From Ensifer sp. PDNC004 (lineage in GTDB: Bacteria; Pseudomonadota; Alphaproteobacteria; Rhizobiales; Rhizobiaceae), in NCBI RefSeq assembly GCF_016919405.1, contig NZ_CP070353.1:3498501-3562500 (forward strand): a DNA stretch of 64,000 nt. The letters are read 5' to 3'. The notes under the pieces are model-generated. The model was given only the letters and a program-made list of their open reading frames with translations, searched no databases and had not been told where the DNA came from. Shown here in pieces: positions 21,315 to 31,349 of the stretch. How positions within the stretch are numbered: position 1 is the stretch's first letter; every line of letters begins with the position of its first letter. The translations under genes were made by a program, and so were the position numbers.

Positions 21315-23174
21315 TCAGGCCTTATCAAGCGCTTCGAGTTCGTCGATGAGCCCTTCGATCATCGACAGTCCCTGTGCCCAGAACGACGGATCGGTGGCAT
21401 CGAGGCCGAAGGGGGCGAGCAGTTCGGAATGGTGCTTGGTGCCGCCGGCCTTCAGAAGCTCGAAGTACTTGTCCTGGAAGCCCTGTTCGGCGTTCTGGTA
21501 GACGGCGTAGAGCGAGTTCACCAGGCAGTCGCCGAAGGCATAGGCATAGACGTAGAAGGGCGAATGGATGAAGTGCGGGATATAGGCCCAGTAGGTCTCG
21601 TAGCCTTCGGAAATCCGGATGGCCGGGCCAAGGCTCTCGTTCTGCACCGACAGCCACAGCTTACCGATATCGTCGGCCGTCAGCTCGCCTTCCTTGCGCG
21701 CGGTGTGCACCTTGCGCTCGAACTCGTAGAAGGCGATCTGGCGCACGACCGTGTTGATCATGTCCTCGACCTTCTGGGAGAGCATGGCCTTGCGCTCGCG
21801 CTTGTCCTTCGTCTGGTCGAGCAGCGCACGGAAAGTCAGCATCTCGCCGAAGACGGACGCGGTTTCGGCGAGCGTCAGCGGGGTCGAGGCCATCAGCGCG
21901 CCCTGACCGCCGGCGAGCACCTGATGCACGCCATGGCCGAGTTCGTGGGCGAGCGTCATCACGTCGCGCGGCTTGCCCATATAATTGACGAGCACATAGG
22001 GGTGGGCCGACGGCACCGTCGGGTGGGCAAAGGCGCCCGGCGCCTTGCCGGGGCGCACCGGCGCGTCGATCCAGCGCTCGTCGAAGAAGCGGCGGGCGAT
22101 ATCGGCCATTTCCGGAGCGAAGGCATTGTAGGCGGAGAGCACCGTGTCCTTGGCTTCGTCCCAGGAGATCAGCGCATTCGGCGTTTCCGGCAACGGCGCG
22201 TTGCGGTCCCAGAAATCCATCTGTTCCATGCCGAGCCACTTGGCCTTCAGCGAATAGTAGCGGTGCGACAGGCGCGGATAGGCGGATTTGACCGCTTCTG
22301 CGAGCGCGTCCACGACCTCGCGCTCGACGCGGTTGGCCAGATGCCGGCTGTCGGCGATATCCTTGAAGCCGCGCCAGCGGTCGGAGATTTCCTTGTCCTT
22401 GGCGAGCGTATTGGTGATCAGCGTGAAGGTGCGGATGTTGGCCTTGAAGGTTTCCGCCAGCGCCATCGCCGCCTTCTTGCGAACATCGCTCGACGGGTCC
22501 TGAAGCAGGTTCAGGGTGACCTCGAGCGGCAACGTTTCACCGTCGACCGTGAAGGTGAGGCTTGCCATCGTCTCGTCGAACAGCCGGTTGAAGGCGGCTG
22601 CGCCCGTCATCGATTTCTCCAGGAAAAGCTGCTCCAGCTTGTCGTCGAGCTGATAGGGCTTGTCCATGCGCAGGTCGGTCAGCCAGGGCTTGTAATGGGC
22701 GGCGAGCGCATCTGTTTCGAGCGCCTTGTCGAGGATCGCGTCGTCGATCCGGTTCAGCTCCAAGGAGAAGAACAAGAGATGCGCCGACATGTCGGTGAGC
22801 TTCGACTGCACGTCGCCATAGAGCTTGCCGTTTTCGGGCTTCGACGTGTCGGAGAAATAGGTGAGACCGGCAAAGGAGGCGATGCGCCCCATGATGTCTT
22901 CGAGCGCCTCGAATTCCCGCACGGCAGCGCCGATGCCGGTGTCACCGCTCTTCGTCGCCGCTTCGGCCAGCTTGCCCTTCCACTTGGCCTCGAAGGCGAT
23001 TGCGTCGGCATCGGCCTTCTTCATATCGTTGCGAAACGCATCCGAGGACGCGGAGGGATAGAGGTCCTCCAGCCGCCAGGAGGGTAGGTCACCGAGGTCG
23101 GCGACCGCGCCATGGCTCTGGCCGGCGGCGGCGCGGACAACAAATTGCTCGGGGGCGAAGGGGCGGAAGGTCAT
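21315..23174 (-). CDS. pepF: M3-family oligoendopeptidase (PepF-type)
   Basis: A 619-residue cytosolic zinc metallopeptidase cleaving short peptides. The zinc motif HELGH is coded near 21950 (LAHELGHGVHQ). The substrate-binding C-terminal region contains PFYVYAYAFGDCLVNSLY, typical of PepF. ATG 23174 (MTFRPFAPEQ) was chosen; the upstream ATG at 23210 is in leader DNA. It is followed by pabB on the same strand. Confidence 0.93.
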   Translation of the reverse strand: MTFRPFAPEQFVVRAAAGQSHGAVADLGDLPSWRLEDLYPSASSDAFRNDMKKADADAIAFEAKWKGKLAEAATKSGDTGIGAAVREFEALEDIMGRIASFAGLTYFSDTSKPENGKLYGDVQSKLTDMSAHLLFFSLELNRIDDAILDKALETDALAAHYKPWLTDLRMDKPYQLDDKLEQLFLEKSMTGAAAFNRLFDETMASLTFTVDGETLPLEVTLNLLQDPSSDVRKKAAMALAETFKANIRTFTLITNTLAKDKEISDRWRGFKDIADSRHLANRVEREVVDALAEAVKSAYPRLSHRYYSLKAKWLGMEQMDFWDRNAPLPETPNALISWDEAKDTVLSAYNAFAPEMADIARRFFDERWIDAPVRPGKAPGAFAHPTVPSAHPYVLVNYMGKPRDVMTLAHELGHGVHQVLAGGQGALMASTPLTLAETASVFGEMLTFRALLDQTKDKRERKAMLSQKVEDMINTVVRQIAFYEFERKVHTARKEGELTADDIGKLWLSVQNESLGPAIRISEGYETYWAYIPHFIHSPFYVYAYAFGDCLVNSLYAVYQNAEQGFQDKYFELLKAGGTKHHSELLAPFGLDATDPSFWAQGLSMIEGLIDELEALDKA

Positions 23175-23362
23175 CGTCGGATTTCTCTCGTTCGTGACAG
23201 GAAGAGGCAAGCGATATGGGCCCCATTGCTATCGCCGGCAATGGATAAAATGCAAGCATTTCTCAAAACATGATGTTCAGCCCTTTATGGCACAGATGCC
23301 TGACGTGATTTGGCACATGAGGTTGGCCAAAGAGTACCGCGTGTCCAGAGCAGGAGGCTTCC

Positions 23363-24907
23363 GTGACATCACACATTCTGGTCATTGATGACGATCCGGT
23401 GCAGCGCCGGTTGCTGACGAACATGATTGAGCGTCTCGGTCATGTGGCGCATCTCGCCGATAACGGCCGCAGCGGTCTGGAGCTGCTGGGGCGCAAGGGC
23501 GGCATGATCAATGTCATCCTGCTCGATCTCCTGATGCCGGAAATGAACGGCCATGGCTTCCTCGAAGCACTGGCCGAGCGCGGCGTCGACACGCCCGTCA
23601 TCGTCCAGACCGGACAGGGTGGCATCGAGACCGTGGTGCACGCGATGCAGGCCGGAGCCTTCGATTTCCTGGTCAAGCCGGTCTCTCCGGAGCGGCTGTC
23701 GGTGGCGATCGGTAACGCGCTAAAGATGGCGAGCCGTGACGGCAAGGTCAAAACCTCGCGCCGTCCGCGCGGCGGCGCCGTCGGCTTCGACGACATCGTC
23801 TCTGCAAGCCCGGCGATGATCCGGGTGATCGACCTTGCGCGCCGCGCCGCGCAGTCGAACATTCCGGTCGTGCTCGAAGGCGAGAGCGGCGTCGGCAAGG
23901 AAATGGTGGCGCGCGCCATCCAGTCGGCAAGCGACCGGGTGGGCAAGCCCTTCATCACCGTCAACTGTGGCGCCATCCCGCACAATCTGGTCGAGAGCAT
24001 TCTCTTCGGCCACGAGAAGGGCGCCTTTACCGGCGCGACCGAAAAGCATGCGGGCAAGTTCGTCGATGCCGACGGGGGGACCCTGTTCCTCGACGAGATC
24101 GGCGACCTGCCGCTGGAAGTCCAGGTGAAGCTTCTGCGCGCGGTTCAGCAGGGCGAGGTCGAGACGATCGGTGCGCGCCATCCGCAGAAGGTCAATGTCC
24201 GGCTGATCTCGGCCACCAACAAGGACCTGATCAACGAAGTGCGCGAAGGGCGGTTCCGCGAGGATCTTTACTATCGCCTCAACGTTTTCCCGATCACCAT
24301 CCCCGCGCTCCGCCGGCGCAAGGAAGATATCCCGGTGCTGGTGCGCTCCTTCGTCGAGCGCTTTGCCGCCGAGCAGCGGCTGAACCAGCCGCTGACGGTA
24401 TCGAGCGGCGCGCTGGCGCTTCTGACGGCCTATGACTGGCCGGGCAATATCCGCCAGCTCGAAAACGCGATCTTCCGCGCCGTCGTGCTTGCCGAGGGCA
24501 ATGAGCTGACGGTGAAGGATTTCCCGCAGATCGCCACCCAGATCCCCGGCTATGTGGTTTCCGACCGCGCCGGTTTCTCCTGGGGCGAGGCTGGTCCGGA
24601 GCGGGCGGCGGCTGGCGGCGAGACCGTGTCGAGCGTCTATCCGGACTTTGCGAGTGCGGCGAAATCCATGGAGGCAGAGGCCTCCGGCGACGCACGCATG
24701 GAGAACGCGATCGCCAGCGTCGACGAGGGCGGAGACGTGCGCAAGCTTGCGGAAGTCGAGGAGGAACTGATTCGTTTTGCGCTGAAATTCTACCGCGGCC
24801 AGATGAGCCAGGTGGCCCGCAAGCTCGGTATCGGCCGGTCTACCCTCTACCGCAAGCTGAAGGATTATGGCATCGATCCCGATAACCCTTTGAGAGAGGC
24901 GGCATAA
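23363..24907 (+). CDS. tacA: Sigma-54-dependent response regulator, TacA-like
   Basis: A 514-residue NtrC-type activator. The receiver domain has phosphoacceptor D55 (VILLDLLMPEMNG). The AAA+ domain has Walker A GESGVGKE (173-180), the sigma-54 contact loop GAFTGA (220-225) and Walker B TLFLDEIGDLP. A Fis-type helix-turn-helix ends the protein (QVARKLGIGRSTLYRKLKDYGI). In Caulobacter, TacA sits in a ShkA-ShpA phosphorelay controlling polar development. There is no adjacent histidine kinase here, consistent with an orphan regulator. The start is preceded by GCAGGAGGC. The symbol follows S. meliloti usage from memory. Confidence 0.9.
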   Translation: MTSHILVIDDDPVQRRLLTNMIERLGHVAHLADNGRSGLELLGRKGGMINVILLDLLMPEMNGHGFLEALAERGVDTPVIVQTGQGGIETVVHAMQAGAFDFLVKPVSPERLSVAIGNALKMASRDGKVKTSRRPRGGAVGFDDIVSASPAMIRVIDLARRAAQSNIPVVLEGESGVGKEMVARAIQSASDRVGKPFITVNCGAIPHNLVESILFGHEKGAFTGATEKHAGKFVDADGGTLFLDEIGDLPLEVQVKLLRAVQQGEVETIGARHPQKVNVRLISATNKDLINEVREGRFREDLYYRLNVFPITIPALRRRKEDIPVLVRSFVERFAAEQRLNQPLTVSSGALALLTAYDWPGNIRQLENAIFRAVVLAEGNELTVKDFPQIATQIPGYVVSDRAGFSWGEAGPERAAAGGETVSSVYPDFASAAKSMEAEASGDARMENAIASVDEGGDVRKLAEVEEELIRFALKFYRGQMSQVARKLGIGRSTLYRKLKDYGIDPDNPLREAA

Positions 24908-24944
24908 AATCGACGCATTCACGATTCATTAGCCGTGCTATTCA

Positions 24945-25042
24945 GTCACCGCCGTTTAGACCTTGTTAGTGAAGTATTCACTATATTATAAGGGGCGGTG
25001 ACGACTGTGGCAAATTTGCCATGCTGTCACCTTATTTGACAG
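24945..25042 (+). promoter_or_regulatory. Promoter and stacked dyads before the DUF882 gene
   Basis: A candidate sigma-70 promoter TTGTTA (24963-24968), 17-bp spacer, TTATAA (24986-24991). Four dyads overlap or follow it. The outer repeat is GTCACCGCC (24945-24953) with GGCGGTGAC (24994-25002). An inner TAGTGAA-GTA-TTCACTA (24967-24983) lies in the spacer. A perfect palindrome GGCAAATTTGCC is at 25009-25020. The last is CTGTCA-N7-TGACAG (25024-25042). The arms bracket the promoter, which suggests occlusion or looping by one or more repressors. Confidence 0.55.
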
Positions 25043-25087
25043 TCATCTGAGACAGCGAAGCACGGTTGTCCGTCGGACGGGGATTGA

Positions 25088-26944
25088 ATGCCAAATTTGT
25101 TCGGTTTTAAGAAGCCGCTCGGCTCCTTAGCTAGAGTCTGCGCGGCGGTCACCCGCCGGGTGCCGCAGGTTCTGACATCCGTTGCTCTTGCGGCTGCCCT
25201 CGTGACGCCTGGTTTTGCTCCTCCCGTGGAGGCCGCAGGCCAGACCCGGACACTGAAGCTCTATTTCATCCATACCCAGGAAAAGGCGCAGATCACCTTC
25301 AAGCGCAATGGCCGCTATGACGCCAAGGGCCTGCAGGAAATCAACCGCTTCCTGCGCGACTGGCGACGTAACGAGCCGACGAAGATGGATCCGCGCCTGC
25401 TCGATCTCGTCTGGGAAGTTTACCAGAAGAGCGGCTCGCGCGATTACATCCACGTCGTCTCGGCCTATCGTTCGCCGGCGACCAACGGAATGCTGCGTTC
25501 GCGCTCTAAGGGTGTCGCCAAGAAGAGCCAGCACATGCTCGGCAAGGCGATGGACTTCTATCTGCCTGATGTGAAGCTGAAGACGCTGCGTGAAATCGGC
25601 GTGAAATTCCAGGTGGGCGGCGTCGGCTATTACCCGACATCCGGCTCGCCTTTCGTTCACATGGACGTCGGTGGCGTTCGCGCCTGGCCGCGCATGAGCC
25701 GTGCCGAACTGGCACGCCTCTTCCCCGACGGAAAGACCATGCATTTGCCGTCCGATGGTAAGCCGCTTCCCGGTTATGACCAGGCGGTTGCCGACTACAA
25801 GCGTCGCGTCGGTGCCTCGGCGATCCAGGTCGCTGGCGGTGGCGATACCGGTCCGGGCGATACGGCCAGCGGCAAGCGTCGCGGCAACCTGTTTGCCATG
25901 CTGTTTGGCGGCGGCGGTGACGAGGATGAAGAACCCTCGGCAATCGCAGCCGGCCCCGGTACCGATGACGAAGGTGGTGCTGCGCCTGCTGCCAAGGTGC
26001 AGACGGCTGCTGCGCCCGCCGCTCAGGAAGCGTTGCCCGGCGTCGCCGGTTCTGTCGCCGCCGAGCCGACGGTTGCTGCCGAACAGAACATCAATGCGCC
26101 GGTTCCGGCCGTGCGGCCCGCCTTCAAGCAGGCGCCTGCCGATGCTGGCGTAGCCGTGGCTCTCGTCGCGCCGGAGAAGAACCCGGCCCAGGAAGCGCTT
26201 GCCGCAGCCCTGCCGCCAACCTCGGAAATGCCGAGCGAATTTGCCGACCTCGGTTCGATGAAGGTTCCGGTCCCGCAAATGCTTGACCGCCGCGACATGA
26301 ACACGCTCGTCGCATCCGCCGATGCTGAGCCGGACATGCAGGCGCTCGGTTTCGTGCCGGTTCCGGCCATGCGGCCCGCGGGTGACGCGGCGCTTGCCGC
26401 CGTTGCCGATGCACAGGTCGTGATCCCCTCCTTCGCGGAGCGCCCGGTCGTGGCATCCGCAGAACCACCGCGCGATGTGGCGGCCGAAGCCAAGACCCGT
26501 GTGGCGCTTGCCCAGCCGACCCCGGCTGAGCGCCAGCCGGTTGCCCAGCCGCAGCCGATCGAGATGGCAGCCTACGCGCCGCAGTCGGGCAATAATGCAC
26601 GCGCCGCGATCTTCGACAGCGCGTTTGACACGCAGGCGGAAGCGCCGGCCAAGGGCGGCCGACCGAAGAAGAACGACGCCGATGCCGCGACCCGCTCGTC
26701 GGTGCGCGCCGAACCGAAGCTGACCCAGAAGATCATCTCCGAATGGGCGCTTTCGACTGGCCGCGTCGCAACGCTTTCCAAGCCGGTGAAGGCGCCGCGC
26801 TTCGTCAGCAAGTCCCTGCGGACTGCCCCGACGACGGTCTATGCGGCCGGCTTCTCCAGCAGCGCCGGACCAAACGTCGACACGGCCCGCTTCAGCGGCA
26901 ATGCCGTCAACTTCATGGAAGTGAAGAAGTTCAGCACCAACTGA
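25088..26944 (+). CDS. DUF882 (YcbK-like, M15-type) peptidase with long Ala/Pro-rich tail
   Basis: A 618-residue exported protein. An N-terminal signal or anchor (about 25-50) ends PVEAA. The DUF882 domain (about 55-225) carries the zinc-peptidase pattern H149-x6-D156 (QHMLGKAMDF) and H191-x-D193 (FVHMD), as in peptidoglycan-cleaving M15/VanX-like enzymes. Residues about 240-600 are low-complexity Ala/Pro/Val-rich with scattered repeats (PVPAVRPA, VPVPAMRPA) and no recognised domain. It probably trims cell-wall peptides. The promoter region is unusually rich in inverted repeats. The start ATG has GGGGA upstream. Confidence 0.82.
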   Translation: MPNLFGFKKPLGSLARVCAAVTRRVPQVLTSVALAAALVTPGFAPPVEAAGQTRTLKLYFIHTQEKAQITFKRNGRYDAKGLQEINRFLRDWRRNEPTKMDPRLLDLVWEVYQKSGSRDYIHVVSAYRSPATNGMLRSRSKGVAKKSQHMLGKAMDFYLPDVKLKTLREIGVKFQVGGVGYYPTSGSPFVHMDVGGVRAWPRMSRAELARLFPDGKTMHLPSDGKPLPGYDQAVADYKRRVGASAIQVAGGGDTGPGDTASGKRRGNLFAMLFGGGGDEDEEPSAIAAGPGTDDEGGAAPAAKVQTAAAPAAQEALPGVAGSVAAEPTVAAEQNINAPVPAVRPAFKQAPADAGVAVALVAPEKNPAQEALAAALPPTSEMPSEFADLGSMKVPVPQMLDRRDMNTLVASADAEPDMQALGFVPVPAMRPAGDAALAAVADAQVVIPSFAERPVVASAEPPRDVAAEAKTRVALAQPTPAERQPVAQPQPIEMAAYAPQSGNNARAAIFDSAFDTQAEAPAKGGRPKKNDADAATRSSVRAEPKLTQKIISEWALSTGRVATLSKPVKAPRFVSKSLRTAPTTVYAAGFSSSAGPNVDTARFSGNAVNFMEVKKFSTN

Positions 26945-26957
26945 GCTTCCACCAAGC

Positions 26958-27004
26958 ACAGACACGAAAAAGCCCGCCGACCTGGCGGGCTTTTTCGTGT
27001 CTGT
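26958..27004. terminator. 21-bp perfect inverted repeat, bidirectional terminator
   Basis: Arms at 26958-26978 and 26984-27004 are perfectly complementary, with a 5-nt loop (GACCT). The centre is AAAAAGCCCGCC / GGCGGGCTTTTT, so both strands present a stem followed by T residues. It follows the DUF882 gene directly; gapR ends 105 bp beyond it on the other strand. Confidence 0.9.
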
Positions 27005-27109
27005 CGTCTACCTTCGCCTTACGCCGGCTCCGGATGCATGGGCGTCTCTACTGCGGCGTTTACGCGCGGCAGGCGAAGGCCGCCTGCCGGCGGCCCCTAA
27101 AGTCCTGCC

Positions 27110-27373
27110 TTATTCCTCGTCGGCTGCCGGCACCATGCCGAGCGCCTGGAGGTAGGTGTCGAGGATCGCTTCCTGTTCCATGCGCTCGTCGTGATCCTGC
27201 TTGCGGATCGAAATGACCTTGCGCAGGATCTTGGCGTCGAAGCCGGTGGACTTGGCTTCGCCGTAGACGTCCTTGATGTCGTCGGCGATGGTCTTCTTTT
27301 CTTCTTCCAGGCGTTCGATCCGTTCGATGAAAGCACGAAGCTGATCGCGTGCGACGCCGTGAGCATCCGACAT
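27110..27373 (-). CDS. gapR: GapR (DUF2312) nucleoid-associated protein
   Basis: An 87-residue helical protein (coiled coil with [19 protein letters not shown], then [17 protein letters not shown]). GapR in Caulobacter clamps overtwisted, A+T-rich DNA ahead of replication and transcription and helps topoisomerases. Length matches the family (about 89). ATG 27373 ([11 protein letters not shown]) has AGGAGA upstream; the frame extends to 27445 but those residues are not conserved. Its mRNA leader contains a CTTGAC but no clear -10. Confidence 0.93.
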   Translation of the reverse strand: MSDAHGVARDQLRAFIERIERLEEEKKTIADDIKDVYGEAKSTGFDAKILRKVISIRKQDHDERMEQEAILDTYLQALGMVPAADEE

Positions 27374-27605
27374 GGTCTTCTCCTTGATAGGGGGAATGGA
27401 ATTTCTTGGGTGCCGTGACGTGCCGCGAACGGCCGCCAACGTCAAGGGTGATTGCGCAACAACGCGGTCATTTCCGTGGCAGAAGCGGGCGAAAAGACCC
27501 TAATCCCTTGATCACGACGGTTTGTGTCGGTGCGATCCGGCCATCATTTTCAAGCGGCTCACGCGTTCAAGCGAAGTGCGGGCGGAAGCCCCCATACGCC
27601 TTTCG

Positions 27606-27914
27606 TCACTCAGCCTTGGGCCGGTTGAGCTCGAACGCCGCCTTTTGCTCTGCCGATGCTTCCCTCTGGTTGCGCTCGCGCCATTCCTCATAGGGCATGC
27701 CGTAGATGATCTCGCGCGATTCCTCCTTGGCAAGCGGAACGCCCGCCTGTTCGGCGGCTTCGCGATACCAGTTGGACAGACAGTTGCGGCAGAAGCCGGC
27801 GAGGTTCATCAGGTCGATGTTCTGGACGTCGTTGCGTTCGCGCAGATGGTTGACCAGCCGGCGAAAGGCGGCGGCCTCGAAGGCGCTCTGTTGCTCCGGG
27901 GTCAGTTCGGTCAT
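27606..27914 (-). CDS. DUF1244 family protein
   Basis: A 102-residue soluble protein, recognised by LAGFCRNCLSNWYREAAE and IIYGMPYEEWRERNQ. Two Cys in a CxxC (FCRNC) could bind metal, but no function is established. Its ATG overlaps the stop of the upstream N-formylglutamate amidohydrolase gene (ATGA at 27911-27914), so the two are translationally coupled. Confidence 0.88.
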   Translation of the reverse strand: MTELTPEQQSAFEAAAFRRLVNHLRERNDVQNIDLMNLAGFCRNCLSNWYREAAEQAGVPLAKEESREIIYGMPYEEWRERNQREASAEQKAAFELNRPKAE

Positions 27915-28720
27915 GGTCGCTCGTCCTCTTCATCATAGGCGCCGGTGCGCGAGATGTGCCGCTCGTAGCGATGCAGCTCGGGCATGGCGTTCAGGCTTGC
28001 CAGGATCGGCGCCAGCCGCTCGGCCCAGGCGGCAACGCCTTCAGCGTCGGCGATCAGGTCCTGTCGCACCTCGATGAGGGCATGCGCAATGCCCGGCACC
28101 ATGCAATGCCTGAACATCGAATCGCCGCGTAGCGCGCCGTCATAGGGTTCATTGTTGCCGACGACGATATCGCCCGGCGCCTCGAGCCTGTCGATCAGCG
28201 GCAGCACGGCGCGGCCGTCGCTGTCCCAGAGGACGGCGGCGTGCCAGGGACGGGCGACGCCCTTCCAGGCCGGCGTGTAGGAATGGATGGAGATGACCAG
28301 CGGTGCTGCGCCATGCGCCTCGGCGCTTCGGCCGATGGTCTCGGAGACGGCGCGGTGATAGGGGCGATGGAACCGGTTCAGCCGGTTTTCCCACTCCTTC
28401 TCGGTGATGGGGTGGTTCCCCGGAATGATCGCTCCGTCGGAAATCCGCATGATCAATGTCGGGTCGTCCTCACCGCGGTTGGGATCGATCAACAAGCGCG
28501 AGAAGCAGCCGAGAACGGCCGGCGCGTCGAGCATCGCCGACAGGCGCCGCACGAGCGCTTCGACACCGATATCGTAGGCGATGTGCCGCTCGAAGGCCGC
28601 GGCGGGAAGGCCGAGACTGCCATATTCGGCAGGCAGCCGGTTCATCGCGTGATCGGCAAGGAGCACGAGCCCGGTTGTGGGCTTGGCTTCGATAATCTCA
28701 TAGGGAGAATAGTGTTGCAT
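27911..28720 (-). CDS. N-formylglutamate amidohydrolase family protein
   Basis: A 269-residue hydrolase-family protein. In the canonical family it releases formate and glutamate from N-formylglutamate. Family segments are VLLADHAMNRLP, CFSRLLIDPNRGEDDPTLI and VISIHSYTPAWKG, with His and Asp residues expected at the metal site. ATG 28720 (MQHYSPYEII) follows GGGAGAAT. There are no hut genes nearby, so a role in histidine breakdown is not supported by context. It is coupled to DUF1244 and divergent from DUF1036. Confidence 0.88.
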   Translation of the reverse strand: MQHYSPYEIIEAKPTTGLVLLADHAMNRLPAEYGSLGLPAAAFERHIAYDIGVEALVRRLSAMLDAPAVLGCFSRLLIDPNRGEDDPTLIMRISDGAIIPGNHPITEKEWENRLNRFHRPYHRAVSETIGRSAEAHGAAPLVISIHSYTPAWKGVARPWHAAVLWDSDGRAVLPLIDRLEAPGDIVVGNNEPYDGALRGDSMFRHCMVPGIAHALIEVRQDLIADAEGVAAWAERLAPILASLNAMPELHRYERHISRTGAYDEEDERP

Positions 28721-28785
28721 GCCCTTCCAGTCCGTTTCAGCGTCCCGTCTCGCTGATCGCACGCGTGGGCGTCAATCGCAAGAAA

Positions 28786-28847
28786 AACGCAACTGTTTAA
28801 CGAAATCCGAAAGCAATTTACCGATTGTAATCGATTAGAGTTGCGTT
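28786..28847. promoter_or_regulatory. Nested inverted repeats in a divergent promoter region
   Basis: A perfect 9-bp inverted repeat, AACGCAACT (28786-28794) and AGTTGCGTT (28839-28847), encloses a smaller dyad CGATT-GT-AATCG (28822-28833). It lies between divergent starts at 28720 and 28913. This is a candidate operator pair for an unknown regulator. Confidence 0.4.
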
Positions 28848-28912
28848 GACTTTCGGGGCTGCCCGTCGCAAGAAAGTGCCACGCAAATCAAAACGGAGTT
28901 CCATCGGAAACC

Positions 28913-29388
28913 GTGTCCAGATATCCTTTTTCCAAAGCGAAGCCGGGGCTGACGACACTGGGAGGCATCCTCCTGTTTCTCCTGGCAACATCAAGCTCAT
29001 TTCTTTTCGCCAGCGATGCACGCGCCGACTTTCGCGTATGCAACGGCACCCAGACACTGGTCGGCGTAGCCATCGGCTACCGGGCCAAGGACGGCTGGAT
29101 GACGGAAGGCTGGTGGCAGGTGCCTGCCAACACCTGCGCGACCCTGATCGAGGGCGAGCTTCAGTCACGTTATTATTATCTTTACGCGGAAGATGCGGCC
29201 CGTGGCGGTCGCTGGACCGGTGACGTCAACATGTGCGTCGCCGAGAACGAATTCAAAATCACGGGCGTGCAGGACTGCTTCGCCCGCGGCTTCCAGCGCA
29301 TGGGATTCAAAGAGTACGACACGGGGCGGCAGGGAAGCTGGATGGTTCAGCTTTCGGATCCGTCCGGCACGCAGGAAAGCCAGAATTG

Positions 29389-29389
<1 letters not shown>
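28913..29389 (+). CDS. DUF1036 exported protein, coupled to pykA
   Basis: A 158-residue protein with a signal peptide (about 1-38, ending DARA) and a DUF1036 domain (FRVCNGTQTLVGVAIGYR, GWWQVPANTC, YYYLYAEDA). Conserved Cys residues suggest periplasmic disulphides. Function unknown. The start is GTG with ACGGAG 14 bp upstream. Its TGA overlaps the pykA ATG (TGATG), so ribosomes finishing this gene can restart on pykA. A cytosolic glycolytic enzyme coupled to an exported protein is an odd pairing. Confidence 0.85.
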
Positions 29390-30828
<1,439 letters not shown>

Positions 30829-30894
30829 CGCCGTCATCTTTTTCGAACAGCAACGAGACCCCAGGCGCGATGATCCGCTCCTGGGGTTTCTGCC

Positions 30895-31268
30895 TTATTG
30901 GGCAAGACCGATCTGTTTCATGAAGCCCTGGTTGTCCCAGAAGAGGTATTCTTCGTCCACGACGCCCTCCTTGCTCCAATGACCGAGCGTCGCTATCTGG
31001 ATCTTGAAGGCTTTGCCTACCCCGACGGTCACACGTCCAAGGGCATCGAAGCGCACATCGAAGAGCTGAAGCCGATGTTCGTTTTTGCCAGTTCTTCCAT
31101 CAGGGCCGGCATCGCCTTGTCGGCACCGGCTTCCTCAGGGAATGCGGGGCCTGCGCCGCCGCTGATCACATTGCCGTCAAGGCCGCGGCTGAAAGCACTC
31201 TTTTCATGTCCGATCCCTCCCGTTAGCAGAGCCGAATGCTCCCTCACACGGTGACACGATCCCGGCAT
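30895..31268 (-). pseudogene. Frameshifted SnoaL/NTF2-like protein remnant
   Basis: On the minus strand a frame from ATG 31268 reads ...KAMPALMEELAK and then leaves the family pattern at a run of five A (plus-strand T 31082-31086). One added A there restores a single frame reading NEHRLQLFDVRFDALGR, then ATLGHWSKEGVVDEEYLFWDNQGFMKQIGLAQ and TAA at 30895. The end strongly resembles SnoaL/NTF2-fold proteins. The N-terminal half looks shortened or diverged as well. It is either a decayed gene or a sequencing error in a homopolymer. Confidence 0.6.
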
Positions 31269-31349
31269 TACCGTCTATGGATATGAGACTTTGCGTGACG
31301 GCGCGGGTCGGAACGGGCTGCTCAGACGGTAGGGGCGTCGGGTCCGCGA

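Noticed and set aside
23288..23330. Sigma-54 promoter before tacA
   Set aside because: TGGCAC occurs twice (23288 and 23311), but neither has a GC at the required 10-bp spacing from its GG.
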